From: Coleofasciculus sp937127375 | Lineage (GTDB): Bacteria; Cyanobacteriota; Cyanobacteriia; Cyanobacteriales; Coleofasciculaceae | Assembly: GCA_040218875.1 (NCBI GenBank) | Contig: JAVJQP010000021.1 | DNA: 64,000 nucleotides | Reading direction: 5' to 3' (one strand) | In this document: positions 23,267 through 32,959 of the stretch, one piece after another | How the letters are laid out: each line of letters starts with the position of its first letter | Position numbering within the stretch: the first letter of the stretch is position 1 | The notes under the pieces: model-generated | Databases searched by the model: none | The model's input: only the letters and a program-made list of their open reading frames with translations | Told to the model about the DNA's origin: nothing | Program-made: the position numbers and the translations under genes

Positions 23267-23438
23267 CCCTGTTCCCTGTTCCCTGTTCCCTGTTCCCTGT
23301 TCCCTGTTCCCTGTTCTCCGTTCCCTGTTCCCTGTTCCCTGTTCTCCGTTCCCTGTTCCCTGTTCCCTGTTCCCTGTTCTCCGTTCCCTGTTCCCTGTTC
23401 CCTGTTCCCTGTTCCCTGTTCCCTGTTCTCCGTTCCCT
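23267..23438. repeat. TTCCCTG minisatellite immediately upstream of hisS
   Basis: About 24 heptamers (TTCCCTG, with TTCTCCG variants every 4-7 units) end 5 bp before the hisS start codon. The same heptamer is found, in either orientation, near 15913-15946, 36838-36866, 47048-47100 and 59060-59075. Confidence 0.9.
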
Positions 23439-23443
23439 GAAAA

Positions 23444-24832
23444 ATGGCAAAAGCTGACAAAATAAACTTTTCTTGTCCGAGTGGTTTTCCCGAATTTCTC
23501 CCAGGCGAAAAGCGCCTGGAGATGTATTTAATCGATACCATCCGCCAAGTTTTTGAGCGATATGGATTCACACCCATCGAGACGCCAGCAGTTGAGCGAT
23601 TAGAAGTTCTGCAAGCCAAAGGAAATCAAGGGGATAATATTATTTACGGGTTGCAACCAATTTTGCCGCCCAATCGCCAAGCCGAAAAAGAAAAGGCGGG
23701 AGAAAGTGGTTCAGAAGAGAGAGCATTAAAGTTTGATCAGACGGTTCCCTTAGCGGCTTATATTGCCCGTCACCTGAATGAACTTCAGTTCCCCTTTGCC
23801 CGCTATCAGATGGATAATGTATTTCGGGGAGAACGGGCAAAAGCCGGACGCTATCGCCAATTTCGCCAATGTGATATTGATGTGGTGGGTCGTAATAAGC
23901 TAAGTTTGCTCTATGATGCTCAAATTCCAGCGATTATTGCCGAAATTTTTACGGCGATTAATATTGGAGACTTTTTGATCCGCATAAACAATCGCAAAGT
24001 TCTCAGTGGGTTCTTTGAGTCGATTGGTTTAGACGAGAGCAAAATTATGCCCTCCATCCGGATTGTGGATGCAGCCGAGAAAATTGGCGAAACAAAGGTG
24101 AAAAAAGCGCTCCTGGCTGAAGGGTTATCCGATGAACAAGTCGAGCAAATTCTCACTTTCACCAAGATTCAGGGTTCGGTGGATGAGGTGTTGGCACAAT
24201 TAAACGCCATGCTTGAGGATAAACCAGACGCTCAGGTATTGAAAACGGGCATTGCTGAACTAGAAACGGTGATTACCGGAGTGCGGAATTTGGGGGTGAG
24301 CGATCGCGTATTTTGCATTGACCTCTCCATTGCCCGTGGATTAGATTATTACACGGGAACGGTGTATGAAACAACACTCGTTGGTCATGAAGCCTTGGGC
24401 AGTATTTGTTCCGGGGGACGGTATGAAGAACTCGTGGGTATGTTTGTTGGGGATAAAATGCCAGGAGTGGGCATTTCCATCGGCTTAACTCGGTTGATGA
24501 GTCGGTTGATTCAAGCCGGGATGCTAGAATCCTTCTCCTCCACACCCGCTCAAGTGATGGTGGTGAATATGCAAAGTGACCTGATGCCTTTATATTTAGA
24601 AGTATCTCAGAAACTGCGTCAGGCCCGAATTAGTACAGTGACCAGTTTTGAGGAGCGTTCTGTAGGCAAACAGTTACAGCAAGCTGATAAACGGGGAATT
24701 CCCTTCTGTGTCATTATTGGCTCGGAAGAAGCAGCCGCTCAAAAATGCGGTCTGAAAAACATGAAAACCGGGGAGCAAATTGCTGTCAATATAGAGCAGC
24801 TAGCTGATGAGGTGAGCAAGCAACTAGCCTAA
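23444..24832 (+). CDS. hisS: Histidyl-tRNA synthetase
   Basis: This class II aminoacyl-tRNA synthetase charges tRNA-His in the cytosol. Its 462 residues are slightly long for the family. Motif 2, 'FRGERAKAGRYRQFRQCDIDVVG', the HisA loop 'ARGLDYYTGTVYE' and motif 3 'GVGISIGLTRLM' are present, as is the C-terminal anticodon-binding domain ('QVMVVNMQSDL' onward). A charged insertion of about 15 residues (EKEKAGESGSEE) lies before 'ALKFDQTVPLAAY'. The start codon follows a heptamer minisatellite, and no Shine-Dalgarno sequence is visible. Confidence 0.95.
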   Translation: MAKADKINFSCPSGFPEFLPGEKRLEMYLIDTIRQVFERYGFTPIETPAVERLEVLQAKGNQGDNIIYGLQPILPPNRQAEKEKAGESGSEERALKFDQTVPLAAYIARHLNELQFPFARYQMDNVFRGERAKAGRYRQFRQCDIDVVGRNKLSLLYDAQIPAIIAEIFTAINIGDFLIRINNRKVLSGFFESIGLDESKIMPSIRIVDAAEKIGETKVKKALLAEGLSDEQVEQILTFTKIQGSVDEVLAQLNAMLEDKPDAQVLKTGIAELETVITGVRNLGVSDRVFCIDLSIARGLDYYTGTVYETTLVGHEALGSICSGGRYEELVGMFVGDKMPGVGISIGLTRLMSRLIQAGMLESFSSTPAQVMVVNMQSDLMPLYLEVSQKLRQARISTVTSFEERSVGKQLQQADKRGIPFCVIIGSEEAAAQKCGLKNMKTGEQIAVNIEQLADEVSKQLA

Positions 24833-24839
24833 GCATTCC

Positions 24840-24869
24840 TGTAGAGACGTTGCATGCAACGTCTCTACA
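24840..24869. repeat. 30-bp GTAGAGACG palindrome, copy A
   Basis: This is a perfect palindrome: TGTAGAGACGTTGCA followed by its exact complement. Identical copies lie at 37054-37083 and 37884-37913, and variants at 51223, 55833 and 56967. Placed 8 bp after hisS, it may act as a 3' hairpin. Confidence 0.9.
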
Positions 24870-25024
24870 GAATGGGCAATTTTGTAGCATCAATTACAGA
24901 CAATGCCGTTAATAATAGATATAAAAAGCAGCTACTGTAAGCCTTACAGCCTTCTTCCATCTGCCTTCGGACTTGGAGCTTTCTTGTACTAGCGATCGCA
25001 CATTTGAGAAAAATCAACCATGAA

Positions 25025-25561
25025 CTACACTGCCACCAAAGCGTCTTGATAACGGTTATGGAGTAAACTGACATGAACTTGACTAAGAGCATACCAGGTT
25101 TGCTCACTGACCACTCCATCTTCCACTAAGCCATGACGTTTTTGGAACGATCGCACAGCCGATTCCGTTTGTTCGCCAAAATCACCATCAATTGGCGCTG
25201 AATAATCCTGAGTCAGATGCAGCACCCACTGTACAGGAATCACCATATCATGTCTGCTCCCTCGATTGAGTACAGGCATATTAACCGGGGCACCCTGATA
25301 AAGAGCTTGCCACGTCAGGGAATCGACAATACCATCGGCTTTGAGGAACATACTTTGCTGAAATTCCATCACAGCATCATGGACACAGCGATCAAAATAC
25401 CCTCCCATTGGACCCGTGTAGGTACCGCACTGAGCCAAAAGCTTTTGCAGTTCTAAAACCTCGGCTCCCACCGAACCCAGTTGCAGTATAGGTTTTTGAA
25501 CCGACGATTTAGCTGTGAGTCTAACCTTGGATGTTGTTTCTGGATTAAAAAGCGCTTGCAT
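25025..25561 (-). CDS. Peptidoglycan-binding protein, two PG_binding_1 repeats
   Basis: The 178-residue protein has two peptidoglycan-binding repeats: about 27-92 ('LGSVGAEVLELQKLLAQCGTYTG', 'AVMEFQQSMFLKADGIVDSLTW') and about 98-165 ('RGSRHDMVIPVQWVLHL', 'IDGDFGEQTESAVRSFQKRHGLVEDGVVSEQTW'). No signal peptide or catalytic domain is seen, so it either leaves the cell by another route or has a scaffolding role. A GAGGAC ribosome binding site precedes the ATG. Confidence 0.85.
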   Translation of the reverse strand: MQALFNPETTSKVRLTAKSSVQKPILQLGSVGAEVLELQKLLAQCGTYTGPMGGYFDRCVHDAVMEFQQSMFLKADGIVDSLTWQALYQGAPVNMPVLNRGSRHDMVIPVQWVLHLTQDYSAPIDGDFGEQTESAVRSFQKRHGLVEDGVVSEQTWYALSQVHVSLLHNRYQDALVAV

Positions 25562-26005
25562 AATACAGTCCTCATAAGTTTAAGTACTGGACGCCAGGAA
25601 ATAAATTTCCGGCTTAAAGCTAAAGTAAGCTAAAGCTTACTGGGTAAGTCTTTGAACCCGTTTGAACGGGATAAGAGCTTTGAGAGGAGTATTTGAGTTC
25701 AGGGCTTAATGAGCGTGACATTAATTTTAAGATACTGTTGATATCTGGGAACTTATCCTAGCTAACCCAATCAGCCTTGTCATCATCCGATTGGGCAATT
25801 GGGTGCAAGGATGCATTCTATCTCAACTTAATCCTACAGTAGGTTTAACGGAAGGGAAATCATGCAAAAGCGATCGCGCCTGAGTGGGAAGGTTCAAGTA
25901 CGCGATCGCTTAATTCAATTTAACGGATTTTATCTCAACCTGTGGAAACCCGCGCAGGCGGGTTTCGTTTGTGTAGCTGCGGTTTCAACCGCCAAATTAA
26001 CTAGG
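25562..26005. other. Intergenic region with imperfect inverted repeats
   Basis: The region holds a patch of short inverted repeats near 25614-25680 (TAAAGCTAAAGTAAGC followed by GCTTACTGGGTAAG; AACCCGTTTGAACGGG), two HIP1 sites and a hairpin near 25946. A 68-codon open frame crosses it (25862-26068) but shows no coding character. Confidence 0.45.
25946..25965. terminator. Terminator-like hairpin after the RTX protease gene
   Basis: AAACCCGC, a four-base loop and GCGGGTTT form a perfect 8-bp stem, 40 bp past the stop codon of the minus-strand protease gene. The flanking T-run is short, so termination strength is uncertain. Confidence 0.4.
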
Positions 26006-29000
26006 CTAGGCGAGGATAAAATCGCTACTGTTGAGGGCACTCGCTTGAATCCCACTCAAGATAGCTAGGTCTGTATTGAAGGCACTAATCCGAGTATCAT
26101 TACCATCTTGAATCAGGTCGAGCTGTTGGAACGTGATACCCAAACCACGAATGCCAATCCGGTCAATTTCTAGCTCAAAGTCGGTAATCGTGTGAGCCGC
26201 ACTCGGAGCAAAGCCATTCACAATCCAGAACTGCTCATCACCATTACCGCCTGTCATGGTGCTACCCCCATCACCACCGAACAATAGATCATCACCGTCG
26301 CCGCCTGAGAGTTGGTCATTGAAACCAGCAATGAGGATATCATCACCTTTGCCGCCATCAAGACTATTATTGCCGGAACCAAACGAGGCATTAAGAATAT
26401 CATCGCCATCGCCACCAGACAGTTGGTCATTAAAGCCAGCTAAGAGATTGTCATCACCTTTGCCACCATCTAGGCTGTTATTTCCTGTACCAACAGAAGC
26501 ATTAAGGATATCATCACCGTCGCCGCCCAAAAGTTGGTCATTGGAGCCAGCGAAGAGGTTGTCGTCACCTTTGCCCCCATCGAGCAGATTGTTCCCGCCA
26601 CCATTAATGGCATTGAGGATATCATCGCCTTTACCGCCATCAAGCACGTTATGACTGCCACCACCGGAAACATCAAGGATATCGTCACCCTTACCGCCTA
26701 ATAGGTGATCATTAGAGCCAGCTAATAGAACATCGTTACCTTTGCCGCCATCAAGCAGGTTATTTCCGCCACCATTGGAAGCATCAAGGGTATCATGACC
26801 TTTGCCGCCAAACAACTGATCGTTGAAGTTAGCTAACAGTTCATCCTTGCCTTTACCCCCATCGAGCAGATTATTCCCTGCACCATTGGATACATCCAGA
26901 AGATCATTGCCAGCTTCACCAAATAATTGGTCGTAGCTATTGCCAATCAGCGTATCATTGCCTTTGCCGCCGTAGAACTGATTCCCACCTGCACTGGCTG
27001 AACCATCAACCTGATCATGACCACCCAGGGCAAAAACGATGACTGGACTATCCGTAATGGTGAAAACATCATTGCCATTGGTGCCAAATAGAGTTTGTGG
27101 AGGAATTTTTTGGTTGCCAAAGTCGATATTGGTGACTATATCACCAGAGCCGAGAGTTACTTTCTGACTACCACCGATAGGAAATGAATTACCCGTGAAC
27201 GATAAGTTGTCAACCAGTAATCCTGAGTCAACAACGGTATCTCCCACGTCCACAACCCCGATTCCCAGGGTAAAAGTACCGGCGGTTTGGAAGGTATAGG
27301 AAAAGGTGTCAAATCCTGTTTCTTCATCGAAAATGGTTGGAGAGAATCCAAAAGAGCTATTGGTATTCGCTAGCGTGTCCAACGTGTTTGACACAATCGA
27401 AACGAAGCCAAAATCGTTGAAGGAAGTGGGCGTAGCTTCGTTGGTAAGGAAGTTCCAATCAAAGCTCAATTGAGTGCCAGCCGACACTGTTACTGTTTGC
27501 TTGATTGCTGAACCAACGGTAGCATTGCCATTGCCCAAACCATCTAGGCTTCCGGAAGTCAACCCCAGGAAAGTTTCTAGTTGGGTATCGCTTACAGAAG
27601 CACCGCCGTTAGTGAGTAACGCTTGATTGGTTCCCTCGGTTGGACCCGAACCAAAGGAAGCTGTCTCGATAGTCGTGTTACCCGTTGTTTGCCAAGGATC
27701 AAAGCTACCCGTTTCAAAACCACCGTTAAAACTTGGAAAGGTCTGCTCCCAACCGGGTTTTAGCACCTCGGCAACGGTGTAAGTCCCTGGATTCAGGTTA
27801 GTGAAGGTATAGTCGCCGTTGATATCGGTTTTCGTAGAGGTCTCACCAGGATCGAGTTGACCGTTTTGATTATCGTCTAAGTAAATTGTCCAACCCGCCA
27901 AACCTGGCTCATTGGCATCTTGTTTTCCATCCCCATTAAAATCATTCCACTTACTGCCGCTAATTTCTCCTGGCTGAGGTACTCCGACAAACACATTATC
28001 GATCGCCCAGTTATCGAAGCCATTACCACTATGATTAACTTGACGCCAGCGGAAACTGGTGCTACTGGTTTGGGCTGCGGTAGGAACTGTTTCGGTGAGG
28101 GTTGTCCAACTGGTGAAGTCTTCGGTGTCATAGAGTCCAAGCTGAGTCCAGCTAGTACCACCATTGATGGAATATTCCAGTACTACATCTTCCCCTGGAT
28201 CAGCATTCTCACCACCATTCGAGCCATTGCCAAAGATGATGTCGAAGAAGACTGTACCGCCGCTGGAGACATCGACAAAGTTGGTGGTGGCAAAGCGAGA
28301 GTTCCCGCCAGAAGCACCACCGTTAAACCATAGGGAGTTCCCATCACTACCGACAAAGTTGCTATTGGCTGTGCCATTGGTGATGGTTGACCATTGGCTA
28401 TTGTCAATGTCGGGGTCAAAGTCATCAACAACACTGTTGAGAATCGGTGGTCCAACCGTTACATTGTCTATTGCCCAGTTATCGAAATTATTGCCACTGT
28501 GAGCGATTTGCCGCCAACGGAAGTTGGTGCTACTCGTCTGAGCCGCAGTAGGAATCGTCTCCGTTAGGGTTGTCCAAGTGGTGAAGGCTTCAGTATCGTA
28601 AAGACCAAACTGGTTCCAGGTGCTGCCACCGTTTGTGGAGTATTCCAGCACCACGTCTTCTCCGGGATCGGCATTCTCGCCACCATTGAAGTTATCGCCA
28701 AAGATCAGGTCAAAGGTAATCGTGCCGCCATTCGCGACATCGACCAGGTTGGTGATGGCAAAACGAGAGTTCCCGCCAGGAGAACCGCCGTTGAACCACA
28801 GGGAGTTCCCATCACTGCCCACAAAGTTGCTATTAGCTGTACCGTTGGTGATGGTTGACCATTGGCTATTGTCAATGTCTGGGTCAAAGTCATCAAAAAT
28901 TACGGGAAGCACTGCAGGAGGGGTAGAGCCAGTCAGGGCACTGTAGGCATTGAGCCGCCCACCTGTAACGGTTTTTCCTTGTAATGCTGGAATTGGGTCA

Positions 29001-30310
29001 ACAGTTGCCAGGATACGATCCTTGACCTGTTGGGCTGTTAATGTCGGGTCGTCAGACCAAATTAAACTGGCAACACCCGCTACGTGAGGGCTTGCCATGG
29101 AAGTCCCACTTGCAAAGCCGTATGCACCCCCAGGAATTGTACTGTATACGGAAGAGCCTGGTGCGCCTAGGTCTACGGATGTTGATCCGAAACTAGAAAA
29201 ACTAGACAGTTGATCGTCATCGTCGGTGGCAGCGACGGAAATAATGTTATCTAGGTTATAACTGGCAGGGTAATGGGGGGAAATGTCGGTATTTCCACCA
29301 GTATTCCCCGCCGCCGCGATAAATAACTGGTTTGCAGCACCCGCCGCCGCGATCGCATCATACAGAGCCTGAGAATAAGGACCTCCCCCCCAACTATTAT
29401 TGGTCAGGTTAACGTTGACTCCATATACCTGCTTCATCATCGTTGCATATTCTAAACCCTCAATAGCATCAAAGGTATAGATACCGTATGTATCTCCAAT
29501 TTTGAGGGTCATAATTTGGGCGTTCCAATTGACACCCGCTACGCCAATGCCATTATCTCCTTCAGCACCTATTGTTCCTCCTACGTGAGTGCCATGTCCG
29601 ACATTATCTTCAGGGTTAGGATCATCAAAAGCAAAGTCATAGCCGTGGACATCATCAACGTACCCATTGCCATCATCATCAATCCCATTCCCTGGAATTT
29701 CTCCTGGATTTGTCCAAAGATTATCGTTCAGATCTGGATGGGTATAATCCAAGCCAGAATCCATCAAACCAACCACCACATTACTGTTTCCGGTCTGGAT
29801 ATCCCAGGCTTCTGGAGCATCAATGTCGGCATCAGAAGTACCGCCTGTTTGTCCAGTATTGTTTAGCCCCCAAAGTTGATCAAAACTAGAATCATTGGGA
29901 ATAGTTGCATTGAAACTGTGGATATAGTTCGGTTCAATATATTTAAAGGCGGGATCGTTCCCATAAAGGGCAATGGCTTCAGCGACGCTCATCCCTTGGA
30001 TTTGCCAACGCTCAATTCCCAAGCTTTGAGTTGACTCTATTACCTTGGCTCCCAGGCTAGTTTTGAGAGCGCTAATTTGATTCGTGGAAGTCTGTTGTTG
30101 GGGTCGAACAACTAGCTCACCGGCGGCGTAGTGTGTTCCTTCTACACCCATTGTGCTAGATAGTTCTTGCACTAAGGCTTGGAATTCAGGTGACTCCATC
30201 TCTCGCTTGGACGCAACGGCTACCTGATTCGTACTCTCACCTTCTACGTCTACTGAGCCATTGAGTTCAATTTGGCTGTTTTCATCAAACAAATCATCGT
30301 TAACTGACAT
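26006..30310 (-). CDS. Secreted subtilisin-family (S8) protease with tandem beta repeats, SdrD-B and RTX domains
   Basis: The product has 1,434 residues. A prodomain (about 60-135) precedes the S8 catalytic domain with Asp184 (GLMDSGLDYTHPDL), His239 (HGTHVGG), oxyanion Asn336 (AAAGNTGG) and Ser404 (SGTSMASPHVAG). Two near-identical repeats of about 150 residues follow (about 472-622 and 630-780; 'DDFDPDIDNSQWSTI' to 'NWAIDNV'), then an SdrD B-like Ca-binding domain ('GSKWNDFNGDGKQDANEPGL'), a lectin-like region and about ten RTX nonapeptide blocks (GGKGDD, 1090-1370). There is no Sec signal. The RTX repeats and hydrophobic C-terminus ('SSDFILA') indicate type I secretion and Ca-dependent folding outside the cell. 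No T1SS genes are nearby. Confidence 0.92.
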   Translation of the reverse strand: MSVNDDLFDENSQIELNGSVDVEGESTNQVAVASKREMESPEFQALVQELSSTMGVEGTHYAAGELVVRPQQQTSTNQISALKTSLGAKVIESTQSLGIERWQIQGMSVAEAIALYGNDPAFKYIEPNYIHSFNATIPNDSSFDQLWGLNNTGQTGGTSDADIDAPEAWDIQTGNSNVVVGLMDSGLDYTHPDLNDNLWTNPGEIPGNGIDDDGNGYVDDVHGYDFAFDDPNPEDNVGHGTHVGGTIGAEGDNGIGVAGVNWNAQIMTLKIGDTYGIYTFDAIEGLEYATMMKQVYGVNVNLTNNSWGGGPYSQALYDAIAAAGAANQLFIAAAGNTGGNTDISPHYPASYNLDNIISVAATDDDDQLSSFSSFGSTSVDLGAPGSSVYSTIPGGAYGFASGTSMASPHVAGVASLIWSDDPTLTAQQVKDRILATVDPIPALQGKTVTGGRLNAYSALTGSTPPAVLPVIFDDFDPDIDNSQWSTITNGTANSNFVGSDGNSLWFNGGSPGGNSRFAITNLVDVANGGTITFDLIFGDNFNGGENADPGEDVVLEYSTNGGSTWNQFGLYDTEAFTTWTTLTETIPTAAQTSSTNFRWRQIAHSGNNFDNWAIDNVTVGPPILNSVVDDFDPDIDNSQWSTITNGTANSNFVGSDGNSLWFNGGASGGNSRFATTNFVDVSSGGTVFFDIIFGNGSNGGENADPGEDVVLEYSINGGTSWTQLGLYDTEDFTSWTTLTETVPTAAQTSSTSFRWRQVNHSGNGFDNWAIDNVFVGVPQPGEISGSKWNDFNGDGKQDANEPGLAGWTIYLDDNQNGQLDPGETSTKTDINGDYTFTNLNPGTYTVAEVLKPGWEQTFPSFNGGFETGSFDPWQTTGNTTIETASFGSGPTEGTNQALLTNGGASVSDTQLETFLGLTSGSLDGLGNGNATVGSAIKQTVTVSAGTQLSFDWNFLTNEATPTSFNDFGFVSIVSNTLDTLANTNSSFGFSPTIFDEETGFDTFSYTFQTAGTFTLGIGVVDVGDTVVDSGLLVDNLSFTGNSFPIGGSQKVTLGSGDIVTNIDFGNQKIPPQTLFGTNGNDVFTITDSPVIVFALGGHDQVDGSASAGGNQFYGGKGNDTLIGNSYDQLFGEAGNDLLDVSNGAGNNLLDGGKGKDELLANFNDQLFGGKGHDTLDASNGGGNNLLDGGKGNDVLLAGSNDHLLGGKGDDILDVSGGGSHNVLDGGKGDDILNAINGGGNNLLDGGKGDDNLFAGSNDQLLGGDGDDILNASVGTGNNSLDGGKGDDNLLAGFNDQLSGGDGDDILNASFGSGNNSLDGGKGDDILIAGFNDQLSGGDGDDLLFGGDGGSTMTGGNGDEQFWIVNGFAPSAAHTITDFELEIDRIGIRGLGITFQQLDLIQDGNDTRISAFNTDLAILSGIQASALNSSDFILA
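26280..27010 (-). repeat. Coding repeats for RTX nonapeptides
   Basis: The DNA encoding the Gly/Asp-rich RTX blocks consists of about ten units of roughly 60-75 bp that differ at few positions. Such internal homogeneity points to recent duplication or gene conversion. Confidence 0.75.
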
Positions 30311-31295
30311 AGTTTCCGCTTTCGGGCGTCAGCCCTTAAAAATTAACCTGAATTTAACCTTACTTATGTAGCCGTAAGGTTAGGACATCGATGTCTAGTT
30401 GATGAGTATAGAAGTTTCTTTGCCGGAAATCTAAATAGTTAACAAAACTTATGAATATCCACATAACCAACTGTGCCAGCCGACATTGAAACCCCTATAG
30501 GACTAACGCAATCAGGTTAATTTAGCCAAGGGTGACTTCATCGGATTGGGTATTAATCGAGCGCTCAAAGGATAAAAAAATGATTAGCTGGTGGGGGGAT
30601 TATTTAGTTGTCTGTGTCAATCTGTGTCTCTTAGGATTTACTGTTCTAGAAAGTCCTATCCCCTCTGTGTCATCTGTGTTTTTGTCAAGACTTAGTAATG
30701 ATTTTTATCGAAACTTTAACAAAATACATGCGTCCAAGGAAACATGGGGAATGAGACGAAAACCAAACATTATACAAAGTGTTACGAAGATTCAAGGGGT
30801 TGAGCTGTCTCAAAATTAATTTTGCCCGAAAAATACCCACCATAGATAATATACCTGAAAATCGCACACTAATCTCACAATTGCTGCAACCCTTGAAAAT
30901 TCGTAGATAATTCCGGAAAACGGGTCAAAAATGAGCAATTATGACGCTTTGTTGAGATGGAAGCATGATTTAAAAATTTAAACCGTTCTGGTGGAAAGAA
31001 TAGTTTAAATTATCATAGATTGACAAATTTAGCCGAAACGATATGGAGTCAAGCTAAAGATCATGTCAGTAGCGCAGGATACAGAAAGAGTCAAGGGGTA
31101 TGTCGTGAATCGTGGTATCAAAAGAAGTGCGATCGCTCGCTGTGCCGGATCGGATTCGTCTAACGTCCACTATTAATCAAGTACCCGATTCTGTGATTAG
31201 AGAATGAAGCGAAGCGAAATGAAGAATATCTCCAGATACTGATGCTTATTCCGACGCTTGTTACTGGCTAACACTTCGCGTTACGCTACTGGATT

Positions 31296-31397
31296 GACAC
31301 AGCTAAAATGATGGAAGAGACTTGACGATTGAACGCGCACAACCTGCGCCCCTACAGTTTCCGGGCTAATGGTTAATTGCTCAAATAAGGTGTGCCG
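31296..31397. mobile_element. GTGGCACA-type MITE, copy 1
   Basis: It begins GACACAGCTAAAATG and ends AATAAGGTGTGCC, with an internal short palindrome based on GCGCA and TGCGCCCCTAC. The best-preserved copy is at 39374-39468. Confidence 0.65.
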
Positions 31398-31412
31398 AGC
31401 CACTACTAACAT

Positions 31413-31480
31413 GACACAGCTAAAATGGTGGAGTGGATTCTACCGTTAAATCGGGCGCACGCCATGCGCCCCTACAGTTT
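31413..31480. mobile_element. GTGGCACA-type MITE, partial copy 2
   Basis: It starts GACACAGCTAAAATGG and runs to GCGCCCCTACAGTTT, where the start codon of the next gene follows directly. The right half of the element is missing. Confidence 0.65.
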
Positions 31481-32959
31481 ATGCACTACTCATCTTTATT
31501 GGTATTACTATCCTTATCCCTATCGTTCCCGCTACTTTCGCCTTCAACGGCAAATGCTCAAGAGACAACAGCACAATCTAGCTTTGCCCAAGGATTTTGG
31601 CGTCCCGCCGAACGATTGGTGCAAGAACAACTGAATTTGATTAATCGGATTGAGCGAGCATACTACAGTCCGAATGTATATCAAGTAGAAGCGACGCGAT
31701 CGCAACTTTTCTTACATCTGGGCAAAGTGGAACGCTTCTTGAATAGTCAGTATCGAATTCCCCAGTTTCTCTGTAATAATGGAACGCCTGATCCCAATGT
31801 TCCTGCACCGTTAACCTTACCCCAGCGACAGGTGTACTGCACTCTTTATGTATCTACCCAAAAGCTGGAACCAATGGTTGATCTGTTAGATATGCGGTTA
31901 CCGATGCTAGCTGGGTTAGCTGCACCCAGTACCGTACCCGATGAACAACGCCTGGGTTTACGGCTGAATTTAGCCACACCACTTCGTCCTGAATTTGCAC
32001 CTGTACCCGACTTCCCAGAACCGGAACCGCCTGTCTTGGGTATGCCGACAAAGCGCCCCCTTACAGACTATCAGAGACAGCCGTTACAACCTGCGATCGC
32101 GCCTCCGGAAGCTGTCACCCAAACTCTTTTAGCCACACGGGAACAACTATTACCCACATTACCAGCGTTTCCCGACTCTGCTCGTATAGTTGATCCTGGT
32201 GTTTACTCAGTAATTCCTACCCAAAGCACTTTGGGTCTTTTGCCCTTAGAACCCCAGCGATATGCCGAGTTTCTTGACCAACCCAACACCGGAATTGCCC
32301 GTATCTTTCTCGCCGAAAGCTATCAACCCGATCCCAATAAGCTGCGAAACCGCCTGCAATCTCCCCTCCCCCAACCGTTTCCCTTAACGACTGGAGAAGA
32401 ACCTGCTACGGATTACGTTCCCAGCTTGGCGTTGGAAATTGAAAATGGAAACTTCACCATTCCTTTGCAGGGGCTAGATTATGGTTTTATCGTCAATTTG
32501 GGTGATGTTTCTTTAGACGAAATCAACGCCAATCTAAACACAATTTCTACGCTTACACCCGAACAACGGGATTTATTCCTAAATTATCGTCCACCCAATG
32601 AAGTAGAAGCCTTACAAATAGACCAACGGCGCTTTTATACAGGTAAAGATGGGATTGGGTTTGTCCCGCCTTTAAGCCCACCGGCGGCTATCGGTTCAGA
32701 GGTAAAATTAAATAATACGTATTTGGTTCGATTAATTCAATTCCAGTTACCCGAAGCTGTACTGGAAGGAGAACCAATTTCCCGGGCGCAGCGCCGTTAT
32801 CTACCAGAAATACTCAACACACCCAGCAGCGATGTGATTGTGGCGTTTCAACCCGTTCACCAGCGTTTAGATGGGAGTTATACCGTGCTGTGGCGTTTAC
32901 TGTATCGGTTTAGTGATCCCCAAATTGAAAATTTAGCCGAATATGTTGATTTAGAGTAG
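31481..32959 (+). CDS. Exported hypothetical protein
   Basis: The frame is open from 31433, but its first 16 codons come from a repeat element. The ATG at 31481 begins a classical signal peptide (MHYSSLLVLLSLSLSFPLLS, cleavage near TANAQ), giving 492 residues. The mature protein is rich in Pro, Leu and Gln, with an early Cys-containing segment ('FLCNNGTPD', 'QVYCTLYVSTQ') and a C-terminal part without recognised motifs ('HQRLDGSYTVLWRLLYRFSDPQIENLAEYVDLE'). It is probably periplasmic or outer-membrane associated. No family was recognised. Confidence 0.65.
   Translation: MHYSSLLVLLSLSLSFPLLSPSTANAQETTAQSSFAQGFWRPAERLVQEQLNLINRIERAYYSPNVYQVEATRSQLFLHLGKVERFLNSQYRIPQFLCNNGTPDPNVPAPLTLPQRQVYCTLYVSTQKLEPMVDLLDMRLPMLAGLAAPSTVPDEQRLGLRLNLATPLRPEFAPVPDFPEPEPPVLGMPTKRPLTDYQRQPLQPAIAPPEAVTQTLLATREQLLPTLPAFPDSARIVDPGVYSVIPTQSTLGLLPLEPQRYAEFLDQPNTGIARIFLAESYQPDPNKLRNRLQSPLPQPFPLTTGEEPATDYVPSLALEIENGNFTIPLQGLDYGFIVNLGDVSLDEINANLNTISTLTPEQRDLFLNYRPPNEVEALQIDQRRFYTGKDGIGFVPPLSPPAAIGSEVKLNNTYLVRLIQFQLPEAVLEGEPISRAQRRYLPEILNTPSSDVIVAFQPVHQRLDGSYTVLWRLLYRFSDPQIENLAEYVDLE

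Larger units (their letters stand above)
30311..31480. other. Long intergenic region with two GTGGCACA-type elements
   Basis: Nearly 1.2 kb without a convincing gene. It includes the protease promoter, the element at 31296-31397 and a partial copy at 31413-31480. A 37-codon open frame (31063-31176; MSVAQDTERVKGYVV) and a 95-codon frame (30532-30819) have no ribosome binding site or recognisable content. The region may contain a degraded gene, but none can be named. Confidence 0.5.

Noticed and set aside
23221..23619. Open frames with Asn-Arg-Glu-Gln-Gly-Thr repeats
   Set aside because: Reading of the TTCCCTG heptamer array on either strand; overlaps hisS and has no start signal.
25862..26068. 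68-codon plus-strand ORF
   Set aside because: Runs through HIP1 sites and a terminator-like hairpin into the antisense of the protease gene; no recognisable content.
26256..28946. Several Ser/Pro-rich plus-strand frames opposite the protease
   Set aside because: Antisense shadows of the repetitive RTX and beta-repeat coding sequence.
30532..30819. 95-codon ORF in the long intergenic region
   Set aside because: No ribosome binding site, unconvincing composition and no recognised motif.
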